64,000 nucleotides of DNA from the NCBI GenBank assembly GCA_039707655.1, contig CM077664.1, positions 121,680,485 to 121,744,484 on the forward strand, in the 5' to 3' direction. The DNA is from Elymus sibiricus (Eukaryota > Streptophyta > Magnoliopsida > Poales > Poaceae). Shown here one piece after another: positions 20,173 through 29,860 of the stretch. Position 1 is the stretch's first letter; each line of letters begins with the position of its first letter. The position numbers and the translations under genes were made by a program. The notes beneath the pieces are model-generated. The model made no database searches. It worked only from the letters and a program-made list of their open reading frames with translations, and was not told the DNA's origin.

Positions 20173-20852
20173 GTAGTTTTTGTTGACTTTCAATCGCATC
20201 TTGGTTAGATCCTCGGCTGCCATAGCTTTGGCTTGGGCCTCGATAGCAAGGGTTGCGGTTTAGTTCATGATTCCGAGGGATCGATCTAGGTTGCTAATAT
20301 CTCCTTTTTATTGATCCGGTATTGGAACATAAAAGGGTATCCCGCACCTATTTCCCCAGAGGTGACCCTGGGTTATCGAACCCACGAGAGGAAGATTCCC
20401 TTGAAATGATGGTCTCTAGCAAGCTTTTGTCAAAGTGTCAAATCCAGCTTTTGACCGGATCAGCAAGAAAATAGTGATTCAAACACTTACAATAAAAAGA
20501 GGTACGAGTATGCCCGTAGTTTTTGTTGACTTTCAATCGCATCTCGGTTAGCTCTTCGGCTGCCACGGCTTCGGCTTGGGCCTCGATAGCAAGGGTTGCA
20601 GTTTCGTCCATGATTCTGAGGGATCGATCTAGGTTGCTGATATCTCCTTTTTATTGATCCGGTATTGGAACATAAAAGGGTATCCCGCACCTATTTCCCC
20701 AGAGGTGACCCTGGGTTATCGAACCCACGAGAGGAAGATTCCCTTGAAGTGATGGTCTCTAGCAAGCTTTTGTCAAAGTGTCAAATCCAGCTTTTGACCG
20801 GATCAGCAAGACAATAGTGATTCAAACACTTACAATAAAAAGAGGTACGAGT
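20167..20852. repeat. 343-bp tandem duplication (two copies)
   Basis: Copy 1 is 20167-20509 and copy 2 is 20510-20852, both starting ATGCCCGTAGTTTTTG. About a dozen differences are visible (roughly 4%). The first six bases of the unit are the end of the Harbinger-like element, and ATG recurs at 20853 after copy 2. Confidence 0.9.
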
Positions 20853-20866
20853 ATGTGGTCTTATAC

Positions 20867-21130
20867 TATAACGCCCCGGACACACCTGCCGGTGGTCATT
20901 ACTCCTGGCGGGATCTAGACTGGCCCCACAGATCAATACTAGTCTTTCCTGCGCACTTTGTCCTCACTCGTGCGCACCCGGGACCAACTTCCCGGTCGGT
21001 CACCCATCCTGAAATTACTCCAAGCTGAGCACGCTTAACTTTGGAGTTCTTTCCGAATGGGCTCCCGGAAAAGAAGGAATTCCTTATTGATATGAGTAGT
21101 CTATCATCCCTAATAAGCCAGGCTATCACA
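20867..21130 (-). mobile_element. Solo LTR of a Cassandra TRIM element (264 bp)
   Basis: On the minus strand it starts TGTGATAGCCTGGC and ends GGGGCGTTATA (consensus end TTACA), with 5S rRNA-like sequence in the middle. These are hallmarks of Cassandra, a terminal-repeat retrotransposon in miniature. TATAC directly flanks both sides (20862-20866 and 21131-21135), a 5-bp target duplication. Only one LTR is present, so the rest was lost by LTR-LTR recombination. Cassandra encodes no protein. Confidence 0.88.
20985..21070 (-). other. 5S rRNA-like segment inside the Cassandra LTR
   Basis: The minus strand reads AACTCCAAAGTTAAGCGTGC and then GGATGGGTGACC, both close to conserved parts of plant 5S rRNA. 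In Cassandra this segment brings an internal RNA polymerase III promoter. It is diverged between the two blocks and is not a 5S gene. Confidence 0.8.
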
Positions 21131-21303
21131 TATACTTACAACCTTGTATTTGCGTTGGGATCAAATAAGATACTAGTTTGAGCGCTGGAAGTCACCCATC
21201 GAGATGTGCTTGTTACAAATCAAAGTGGGTGATGTGTCCAAATAACATCTTGACCGGCACGAGTCCTGCATCAAGAATCAGTTGTCCTACCACAGGCCCT
21301 ATC
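21131..21303. other. T1 flank between the Cassandra duplication and the LTR of A
   Basis: Short noncoding stretch beginning with the right TATAC duplication. No ORF. Its right limit depends on the LTR start chosen for A. Confidence 0.4.
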
Positions 21304-22297
21304 TGTCACGCGGGGTTGCCTCGATAATTAAGATAATGAAATCAGACAAGAGCTTTGTGCTTTTAATGACTACACCTCATTTCTCCCCAAGGATATGATC
21401 CATGTTACCCTACCGAACCTTACTGTCACCGGTGTTCGGTATAACACTTCACGGTCTCCTTGCTCCTAGCCTCACCGGTGCTCCATCTCCATGATCCTGG
21501 GTACCTGCAGGGATGAAGATCGCGGACAAGACAAGAGACATCTTCATGGAACAATTTTATTTCACACATACGTGACGTTATATCAAAGTCTTCCATTGAC
21601 CCCCTCAACAAATACCTCGGGTTGCAAGGCTTTTGCCTCAACCCATACCTTACTGAACTACTCACACATGGAGATCAGATCATGGGAAGAAAACATTGAA
21701 GAACACATCTTGAGATTGATTGCAATATGTTTTACAATGGATGCCTTGTGCGATGCACGATTACAAGTATGAATGGGATGGAAGAGCACTATGGTGGTGG
21801 TGGAGATGGCTATGGTGATGGAGATGGCTATGGTGATGGAGATGGCGGCGGCTAGGGTTTGTGGATGAAGATGAGGTTCTGGCTTCTGTGCTCCACCTTC
21901 TTCTGTGCTCCACCTTCTGCTCGATGCTCTGCCTCCCCTGTTCACATTTCGACGGGGTCCCTTTGATAAAAGTTGTTCAGGTGGATGACCTGCCTCGGAA
22001 TTCATGCCAAATGGGCGCTCATACGGGCGCTTGCGCCCGTATGGAACGCCGTCTTTTGTTCTGTTTTCGCAGAAACGCCTCCTGTTGATTGCTCCTTCCT
22101 CCATTCTCCTTCATTCCATTTCCACACTTGATTTCTTCCCTTTTTTAGCCCATTTCCTGTGGAAACACATCAAAGAAAGGATTTGTGGAATCGCTTGCAC
22201 TTATTAGCCATTAGTGATAATATCGAAGCGAATATCTCTTATTAAATGAAATATCTCGGTTTAAACAAAGGTGAAATGAGTGTAAAAATATCACTCA
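21304..22297 (-). repeat. 3' LTR of element A (limits approximate)
   Basis: On the minus strand the LTR begins TGAGTGATATTTTTAC four bases after the polypurine tract. The other end is taken as TGTCACGCGGGG at 21304; TGTCACCGG at 21424 is an alternative. The pair LTR is outside the window, so the limit cannot be proved. It contains an 18-bp minisatellite (about 21797-21850) and a duplicated TTCTGTGCTCCACC (about 21887-21915). Confidence 0.6.
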
Positions 22298-22301
22298 TTG
22301 A

Positions 22302-22320
22302 CTCCCCCAAGCTTAAACTT
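22302..22320 (-). other. Polypurine tract of A adjacent to its 3' LTR
   Basis: Minus-strand AAGTTTAAGCTTGGGGGAG, the same core as in F and B. Marks the plus-strand priming site and the minus orientation. Confidence 0.82.
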
Positions 22321-23475
22321 GATCATCCTCGAGCAACATATAGAGAAATCCGAATAATAAGGAACTGAGTTGGTTAAACCAAAATAACGAGAAGGTTTTG
22401 ATTCACTTACGATCGGTACGCCTAGATAGCCCTCCGCTTCTTGACCTGAAAACTTAGCATAGCTGTAGCGGTGGCATGTTTATATTACAAGTGTTAGTGA
22501 AGCAAAGATAATCAACACAAAGTTTTTGATCTACTAGATAAAAGAACTTGGCAACACCCTATTCTATTTATTCTAGACAACACTTGCTTGCCGGGAATGC
22601 ACGAAAGAGTTTTCTTTTGATAGAGCCAATAAAACATAGTTAGGGAGTGAAAGCATGTAGTAAAATATATTGCTCTAATGCTCTTAAGCACACCCACAAT
22701 CATTTCCTCCTCGAGGCTCTCAAGCACTTTATTTCAATCATTGTTTTTCGGAACTTTGATTGTCACGTGAAGGGATTATGCCAACTAAGTGATCATGCGT
22801 AGGTTTTCGCTGTGGATTAATGTTTGGGAACTATGGACCTATGATAAATGTCTCTTTTGAGCTCTTTTGATCAGTCCCCTTTATTTACCACATACACACC
22901 ATTTCAAGAGAAAGCCGAATAATATGCGTTTGTAGTGTTGCCACTACGTACAGTAACAAACTCATAGCCGAAATCCGAGCTATCGCTCTTGGTGGATCGT
23001 TCATTGGCCAGCGGAGTCCTCAGCATAACATCAAGAAAGGTGACGAAGCCACATTTACACACGTACACGTGCATAGAGTAGCGGGCCATGGCACCAGCAA
23101 GGAGCTGAAGCACCATGTAAAGATACAACATATATTTTTGGCATAATCTCGTTCACCCTTCAACTAAGTTCCTCTAGAAAATTTAATCCACAAGTGCTAT
23201 CAAGTCTATTAAAATTAACAACATGGGGTTGAGCAATTCAAACATTACTTCCACTATAATTTTCTCAACTCCCAAGTCTTGAAAGACTTTCTGTTGTGCA
23301 TAGTTATTCTTAGTTAATATCATTTCATTTAAAAACAGTCCCACGACAAGTCTTGGTTGTCTAAACTAAACATAATAAAGGCTACAAAATTATTTCAGCT
23401 ACTAGAGCAAAACCTTTGTCTTAATTATCAAGACTTACTCCCATCCGCACATATTACACATACTACGACTACATC
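22321..23475 (-). other. Spacer of A, left part
   Basis: AT-rich, no ORF above about 75 codons, no recognisable protein. It corresponds to the spacer between the two polypurine tracts of F (42884-44369). The last five bases are the target duplication of T2. Confidence 0.6.
23471..23475. repeat. Target site duplication ACATC, left copy (element T2)
   Basis: ACATC precedes the TG at 23476 and recurs at 56813-56817 after the CA at 56812, 33 kb away. It ties the outermost LTRs into one insertion. Confidence 0.93.
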
Positions 23476-24374
23476 TGTCGGAGCCGGGACTCCAGGGATC
23501 TAGAGGTTCGAACACTGGGGGCGAGCTGGTTCTTTCCGACCAAAGGCGACCACGGCGAGGTTGGGGCGAGAGCGCTACACGGGAGCACGACAGGGGACAC
23601 GACGGTTACCCAGGTTCAGGCCACCTTGCGGTGTAAAACCCTACTCCTGCTTGTGGTTGAGATTGCTGCGAGCAAGAGGATGCTCTCGCGTACAAGGTAG
23701 GAAGCAGAGGAGTCGATCCCCTCTACAATGGCAGCTCTGCTCCTTTTATAGCTGCCCTGGTCCTCTTCCCCAAAACTTAGGCAGGAAGGGTTGCCACACT
23801 TGGCAGGTTTTGAAAGGGGACAGGTGCTCAGTCTTTCCTGACTAAAGGCGGTCTTCGCCTGCAAAAGCATGATCTGTGATGCGCCGGTGGGCTCGGTGGT
23901 GACCTCCGCCCTGCGCTCCTCGCTATCTCGGTCTTCTTTCACCAAACGGGCAGTCCTTGGGACTTGCTTTGGGGATGGGCAGCTGGGGCTCCCCCTTTAG
24001 CACCAAAGAGGAAAGCTTCTCTATCTGCGCCCGCTGGCGCGGCCTCTGCCACCCTTCGTCGTTAAGCACGTCACCCACGTGATGGGCACAGGACCGCGCA
24101 GCCGACGTCAGGCTCGGGTGGCCATGGGCGGCCGCCTCGGGGGGCTGCCTCGGGAGGCAGCCTCACGAGAGAGCCTCGCGAGGCCCCTGCTGCTGCCGTG
24201 ACTAAGTGCCGGCAGGTCGTGTCTTGAGGAGGGGTCCTCAGGAGGCCGGCGCCTCGGGACATGTCTTCGCTTTGCGGCTCCATTAGATGGGCCGCGTCTT
24301 GGGCCTTCGCTTGGCGTCGTTTCCTGGGCCGCAGGCAGACGGGCCGGGGTACCCTGGTTCCCAATGGCCTGACA
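23476..24374 (-). repeat. 3' LTR of element T2 (899 bp)
   Basis: Paired with 55940-56812. The length difference is mostly extra sequence in the region near 24130-24180, which is made of CCTCGNGAGG-type repeats. Minus-strand TATAAAAG at 23743-23750. Its inner end, in minus orientation, reads TGTCAGGCC. Confidence 0.88.
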
Positions 24375-24600
24375 GACCGCGGGACCCAGGCTCGACGCAT
24401 GGCGCACGACGGGACGTGGGACTCCCCCACTTCCCCACTACGCCTCGGTAACGGCCCGCGCCTGCCATAAAGCCTGCCCGCGTGGGGTGCATGCCATCAT
24501 TGCTTCCCTTCTGCTTTCTCCTCCAGCGCCTGATCTCTCGCACCTCCTTCCCCGAGCGCTGCTCCTTCCTCTTTCGCTTCCCAAGCTTCATCACGTAGCA
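24375..24600 (+). other. Region between the 3' LTR of T2 and the antisense ORF start
   Basis: The base run before the LTR is not a polypurine tract. A purine run on the minus strand (GTGGGGAAGTGGGGGAG, plus 24421-24437) lies about 45 bases further in. For the + strand ORF this stretch would be the leader and promoter. CCATAAAGCC near 24474 is the only weak TATA-like motif I see. Confidence 0.5.
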
Positions 24601-24608
24601 ATGGCGCC
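24601..24608 (+). pseudogene. Start codon and next bases of the T2 antisense ORF, cut off by F
   Basis: ATGGCGCC, directly followed by the LTR of F. GCGCC is the target duplication and recurs at 45900-45904, where the frame goes on with Ala-Ser-Lys-Lys-Gly-Lys. The first two codons are thus 21 kb from the rest. The start is supported by the continuous frame across the junction and by no upstream in-frame continuation that I can recognise. Confidence 0.75.
24604..24608. repeat. Target site duplication GCGCC, left copy (element F)
   Basis: GCGCC before the TG at 24609 and again at 45900-45904 after the CA at 45899. Confidence 0.93.
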
Positions 24609-24885
24609 TGATACGTCCATTTTGCATCATGTTTTACTACTGTTATTTATAGTGTTTTTAATCAATATAACACTTTGTGGAGCAATTCTAATGCCTTTTC
24701 TCTCTTAATATGCAAGATGCACACAAGGAGGGAGAATACCGGCAGCTGGAATTCTGGACCTGAAAAAGCTCTGTCAAGATACCTATTCTTCACATCTCCA
24801 AATGAGCTGAAATTTTATGGAGAATTATTTTGAAATATATAAAAAATATTGGAAGCAAAAAGTACCAGATGGGGCCACCCAGGTG

Positions 24886-24940
24886 CCCACGAGGCACCAG
24901 GGCACGCCACCCCCCCAGGCGCGCCCTGGTACCTCGTGGG
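24886..24940. repeat. GC-rich hairpin in the 5' LTR of F
   Basis: Left arm CCCACGAGGCACCAGGGCACG... pairs with right arm ...CCCTGGTACCTCGTGGG over about 23 bp with two mismatches and a C-rich loop of roughly 8. It lies 34 bases upstream of the TATA box. Equivalent hairpins: 44661-44714 (3' LTR), 42109-42163 (internal), 59485-59539 and 63343-63397 (element B). Confidence 0.88.
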
Positions 24941-24973
24941 GCCCCTGGCCCACCTCTGGCCCCCATTTTTTGG

Positions 24974-24981
24974 TATATAAG
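24974..24981 (+). promoter_or_regulatory. TATA box in the 5' LTR of F
   Basis: TATATAAG in the expected place, after the hairpin and about 1.15 kb before the LTR end. The same octamer occurs in the 3' LTR at 44748-44755. Confidence 0.6.
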
Positions 24982-26137
24982 TGCATTTGACCGAAAAAAA
25001 TTATAGAGAAGACTTTCGGGATGGTGTGCCACCGTCTCGAGGCGGAACTTGGGCAGGAGCACTTTTGATCTCCGGCGGAGAGATTATGCCGGAGAAACTT
25101 CCCTCCGGGAGGGGGAAATCGTCGTCACCGACAACACCAGCAATCCTGTCATCATGGGAGGACTAATCTTCATCAACATCTTCACCAGCACCATCTCATC
25201 TCAAACCCTAGTTCATCTCTTGTATTCAATCTTTGTCTCAAAAGCTCAGATTGGTACATGTGGGTTGCTAGTAGTGTTGATTACATCTTGTAGTTGATGC
25301 TTGTTGGTTTATTTGGTGGAAGATTATATGTTCAGATCTATTATGCTATTCAATCCCTCTCTGATCTTGGATATGAACATGATTTGTGAGTAGTTGCTTT
25401 TGTTCTTGAGGACATGGGAGAAGTCTTGTCATTAGTAATCATGTGAATTTGGTATTCGTTCGATATTTTGATGATGTGTATGTTGTGATTCCCTTAGAGG
25501 TGTCGTGTGAACGTCGACTACATGACACTTCACCATCTTTGGGCCTAAGGGAATGCATTGTGGAGTAGTAATTAGATGATGGGTTGCTAGAGTGACAGAA
25601 GCTTAAACCCTAGTTTATGCGCTATTCCGTAAGGGGATGATTCGGATCCATATGTTTAATGCTATGGTTAGAGAAATCTTAATTCTTCTTTCGTAGTTGC
25701 GGACGCTTGCGAGAGGGGGTAATCATAAGTGGGAGGCTTGTTCAAGTAAGAACATCACCCAAGCACCGGTCCACCCACATATCAAATTATCAAAGTAGCG
25801 AACGCGAATCGAACAAACATGATGAAAGTGACTAGATGAAATTCCCATGTGTCCTCGAGAACGCTTTACTTACTATAAGAGATCGTTCCGGCCAGTCCTT
25901 TGCTACAAAGAGGATTGGGCTATATTGCTGCACTCTCTGTTACTATTGCTACTTGTCACTTGTTACAAATTATCTTGCTATCAAACTACTCGTTACCGAT
26001 AATTTCAGTGCTTGCAGAAAACACCTTACTGAAAACCGCTTGTCATTTCCTTCTGCTCCTCGTTGGGTTCGACACTCTTACTTATCGAAAGGACTACAAT
26101 TGATCCCCTATACTTGTGGGTCATCAAGACTCTTTTC

Positions 26138-26155
26138 TGGCGCCGTTTCCGGGGA
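26138..26155 (+). other. Primer binding site of F
   Basis: TGGCGCCGTTTCCGGGGA starts 11 bases after the LTR end. This is the Athila-type site, thought to pair with tRNA-Asp. The T at the eleventh position replaces the more usual G. Confidence 0.85.
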
Positions 26156-26232
26156 GTGAAGCGCCTTTGGTAAGTGGAATTTGGTAAGGAAACATTTATA
26201 TTACGTGCTGAAATTTATTGTCACTTGTCACT

Positions 26233-29200
26233 ATGGAAAGTAATCCTTTGAGGGGTTTGTTCGGGGTATCTTCACCTCGACCGGAAACACCAAGAGTTGC
26301 TCCTCAACCTACTGCACCTATTGAAAAAGATATTTATTATGAGATTCCTCCGGGTATGTTAGAGAAACTGCTAGCTAATCCTTATGCAGGAGATGGAACG
26401 ATACATCCTGATATGCACTTGATCTATGTGGATGAAATTTGTGGATTGTTTAAGCTTGCAGCAGGTATATCCGGAGATGGAGCTAAGAAGAAAGTATTCC
26501 TTTTATCTTTGGAGGTAAAAGCATTAATATGGTATAGGCTATGTGATGATACTGATACATGGGACTGGAACCGATTGAAACTAGAATTCCATCAGAAATT
26601 TTATCCTATGCATTTGGTTCATCGTGATCAGAATTATATATATAATTTTTGGCCTCGTGAAGGAGAAAGCATCGCTCAAGCTTTGGGGAGGCTTAAGTAC
26701 ATGATGTACACATGCCCCAATCATGAGCTCTCAAAAGAAATTATCTTACAGAATTTTTATGCTCGGCTTTCTCATGATAATCAAAATTTGCTCGATTATT
26801 CTTCGACTGGCTCCTTTATGATGAAAACTATTGAATTCAGATTGGATCTTCTGGATAGAATTTAGCGCAACTCTGAAGATTGGGAACTCGACAAAGGTAA
26901 TGAGTCAGGTATAATACTTAAGTTCGATTGTGTTAAATCTTTTATGGCCACCGATGCTTTTCATAAGTTTAGCACTAAATATGGACTTGATTCTGAGATA
27001 GTAGCTTCCTTTTGTGAATCATTTGCTACTCATGTTGACCTCCCTAAGGAGAAGTGGTTTAAATATCATCCCCCTATTAAATAAAAAATTGAGGAACCTG
27101 TTAGTGTTAAAGAAGAAACAATTGTTTACCATGCTGATCCAGTTGTGCCTACCGCTTATATTGAGAAACCACCTTTTCCTGTTAGGATTAAGGAACATGC
27201 TAAAGTTTCAACTATGGTTAACAAAAGTCATATTAGAGCACCTAGACCCTCTGAACAAATTAAATTTGAACCTAATGTTGCTATGGTTAAAGATCTCTTG
27301 GTTGATAATATTGATGGGCATGTTATTTACCTCTGCGATGAAGCAGCTAGAATTGCTAAACCTGATCCTAAAGATAAAAACAGGCCCGTTGTGGGCATGC
27401 CTGTTGTCTCAGTTAAAATAGGAGATCATTGTTATCATGGCTTATGTGATTTGGGTGCTAGTGTGAATGCTATTCCGTTTACCTTATATCAAGAAATCAT
27501 GCATGATATTGCACCTGTTGAAATAGAAGACATTGATGTTACTATTAAGCTTGCAAACAGAGATACCATTACACCACTTGGGATTGTTAGAGATGTTGAA
27601 GTCTTGTGTGGAAAAATAAAATACCCTACTGATTTTCTAGTCCTTGGTTCTCCACAAGATGATTTTTGTCCCATTATATTTGGTAGACCTTTCTTGAACA
27701 CTGTTAATGCCAAGATTGATTGCGCTAAAGAAACTGTTAGCGTTAATTTTGGTGGTATGTCTCATGAGTTTAATTTCTCTAAGTTTCGTAGACAACCTCA
27801 TGATAAAGAATTGCCTAGTAAGGATGAAATTATTGGTCTTGCTTCTATTGCCGTACCTCCTACTGATCTGTTAGAACAATATTTACTAGACCATGAAAAC
27901 GATATGCATCTGAATGAAAGAAATGAAATAGATAAGATGTTCTTTGATTAACCACCTATCCTTAAACACAATTTGCCTGTTGAAACTCTTGGAGGCCCTC
28001 CTCCACCTAAAGGTGATCATGTGTTTGAATTGAAGCAATTGCCTGATACATTGAAATATGCTTATCTTGATGAAAAGAAGATATATCCTGTTATTATTAG
28101 TGCTAACCTTTCAGCGCAGGAAGAAAAGAGGTTACTAAAAACTCTAAGGAAGCACCAAGCTGCTATTGGATATACTCTTGATGATCTTAAGGGCATTAGT
28201 CCCACTCTATGCCAGCACAAGATTAATATGGAGCCTGATGCTAAACCAGTCGTCGATCACCAACGACGATTAAATCCTAAGATGAAAGAGGTGGTAAGAA
28301 CTGAAATATTAAAACTTCTGGAAGCAGGTATAATCTATCCCATAGCTGATAGTAGATGGGTAAGTCCCGTTCATTGTGTCCCTAAGAAGGAGGTATTACC
28401 GTTGTTCCTAATGATAAAAATGAACTCATTCCACAAAGAATTGTAACTGGTTATAGGATGGTAATTAATTTTAGAAAATTAAACAAAGCTACTAGAAAAG
28501 ATCATTACCCCTTACCTTTTATTGATCAAATGTTAGAAAGATTGTCTAAGCATACACACTTTTGTTTCCTAGATGGTTATTCTAGTTTTTCTCAAATACC
28601 TGTGTCACCTAAAGATCAAGAGAAAACCACCTTTATTTATCCTTTTGGAACTTATGCTTATCGTCGTATGCCTTTTGGTTTATGCAATGCACCTGCTACC
28701 TTTCAAACATGTATGACTGCTATATTCTCTGACTTTTGTGATAAGATTGTTGAGGTTTTCATGGATGATTTTTCCGTTTACGGAACTTCTTTTGATGATT
28801 GCTTATGCAACCTTGATCGAGTTTTGCAGAGGTGTGAAGAAACTAATCTTGTCTTGAATTGGGAGAAGTGCCACTTTATGGTGAATGAAGGCATTGTCTT
28901 GGGGCATAAAATTTCTGAAAGAGGTATTGAAGTTGATAAAGCTAATGTTGATGCTATTGAGAAAATGCCATGTCCTAAAGATATTAAAGGTATAAGAAGT
29001 TTCCTTGGTCACGCTGGTTTCTATAGGAGATTTATTAAAGACTTCTCTAAAATTTCTAGGCCTCTTACCAATCTTTTGCAAAAAGATGTTCCATTTGTTT
29101 TTGATGATGATTGTCTAGAAGCCTTTGAAACACTTAAGAAAGCCTTGACCATTGCACCTATTGATCAACCACCTGATTGGAACTTGCCTTTTGAAATTAT

Positions 29201-29782
29201 GTGTGATGCAAGTGATTATGCTGTTGGTGCTGTTCTAGGACAAAGAGTTGATAAGAAGTTAAATGTTATCCATTATGTTAGTAAAACTCTAGACAGTGCC
29301 CAAAGAAACTATGCTACTACTGAAAAAGAATTTCTAGCAGTTGTGTTTGCATGTGATAAATTCAGATCTTATATAGTTGATTCCAAAGTAACTATTCACA
29401 CCGATCATGCTGCTATTAAATATCTTATGGAAAAGAAAGATGCTAAACCTAGACTCATTAGGTGGGTTCTATTGCTACAAGAATTTGACTTGCATATTAT
29501 TGATAGAAAGGGAGCTGAGAATCCCGTAGCAGATAATTTGTCTAGAATAGAAAATGTTCTTGATGACCCACTACCTATTAATGATGATTTTCCTGATGAG
29601 CAATTAGCTATCATAAATACTTCTCGTAATACTCCTTGGTATGCAGACTATGCTAATTACATTGTTGCTAAATATATACCACCTAGTTTCACGTACCAAC
29701 AAAAGAAAAAGTTCTTCTTTGATTTAAGACATTATTTCTGGGATGACCCACATCTTTATAAAGAAGGAGTAGATGGTATTAT
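26233..29782 (+). pseudogene. Athila-type gag-protease-RT-RNase H of F
   Basis: One frame from ATG 26233 is broken by TAG 26863, TAA 27082 and TAA 27949, then by a one-base loss near 28389. Gag holds the retrotransposon-gag block (about 26480-26840: LEVKALIWYRL, WDWNRLKLEFHQKFYP). Protease has CDLGASVNAIPF (near 27450; Athila-type DLGA) and PIIFGRPFLNT (near 27675). RT includes [59 protein letters not shown] and the catalytic FMDDFSVYG (near 28765). RNase H starts with [17 protein letters not shown] (near 29195) and has [10 protein letters not shown] (near 29400). Coding stops where K inserted. About 1.2 kb of pol frame after the shift is still open, so decay is moderate. Confidence 0.92.
29778..29782. 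repeat. Target site duplication ATTAT, left copy (element K)
   Basis: ATTAT before the TG at 29783 and again at 40797-40801 after the CA at 40796. The coding frame of F joins when K and one copy are removed. Confidence 0.93.
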
Positions 29783-29860
29783 TGTAGGAGATATGCCCTA
29801 GAGGCAATAATAAATGTTATTGATTATCTCCCTGTTCATAATTAGGTTTATGTTCCATGC
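29783..29860 (+). repeat. Truncated first LTR of K (78 bp)
   Basis: Matches the first 78 bases of the full LTRs. It ends at CCATGCT and then switches to internal sequence TAAAGTCGG. ATGCT is shared by both partners at the join, so the exact breakpoint floats within five bases. Confidence 0.93.

Larger units (their letters stand above)
15674..21303 (-). mobile_element. Element T1: old Tat-type Ty3/Gypsy remnant
   Basis: The segment lies between the LTR of C and the LTR of A and has lost both ends. It keeps the Tat-lineage plan: a + strand accessory ORF (15690-17550) facing a - strand pol (reverse transcriptase at 18636-19330), as in the better-preserved T2. It is riddled with stops and smaller insertions: Stowaway, Harbinger-like element, tandem duplication, Cassandra LTR. 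It is the oldest layer here. The right edge near 21303 depends on where the LTR of A begins and is uncertain. Confidence 0.7.
24609..26126 (+). repeat. 5' LTR of element F
   Basis: Starts TGATACGTCCATTTTGC and ends TGTGGGTCATCA. It contains a strong GC hairpin (24886-24940) and a TATA box TATATAAG at 24974-24981, in that order. ORFs such as 25836-26159 recur in the 3' LTR and are chance frames. Confidence 0.93.

Noticed and set aside
19529..20208. 205- and 218-aa ORFs as genes
   Set aside because: Overlapping frames inside the Harbinger-like element with Pro/Arg/Ser-rich composition and no domain. Possibly captured sequence, not a working gene.
20985..21070. Functional 5S rRNA gene
   Set aside because: Only two blocks match and the middle is changed; flanked by LTR ends and a 5-bp duplication, so it is part of Cassandra.
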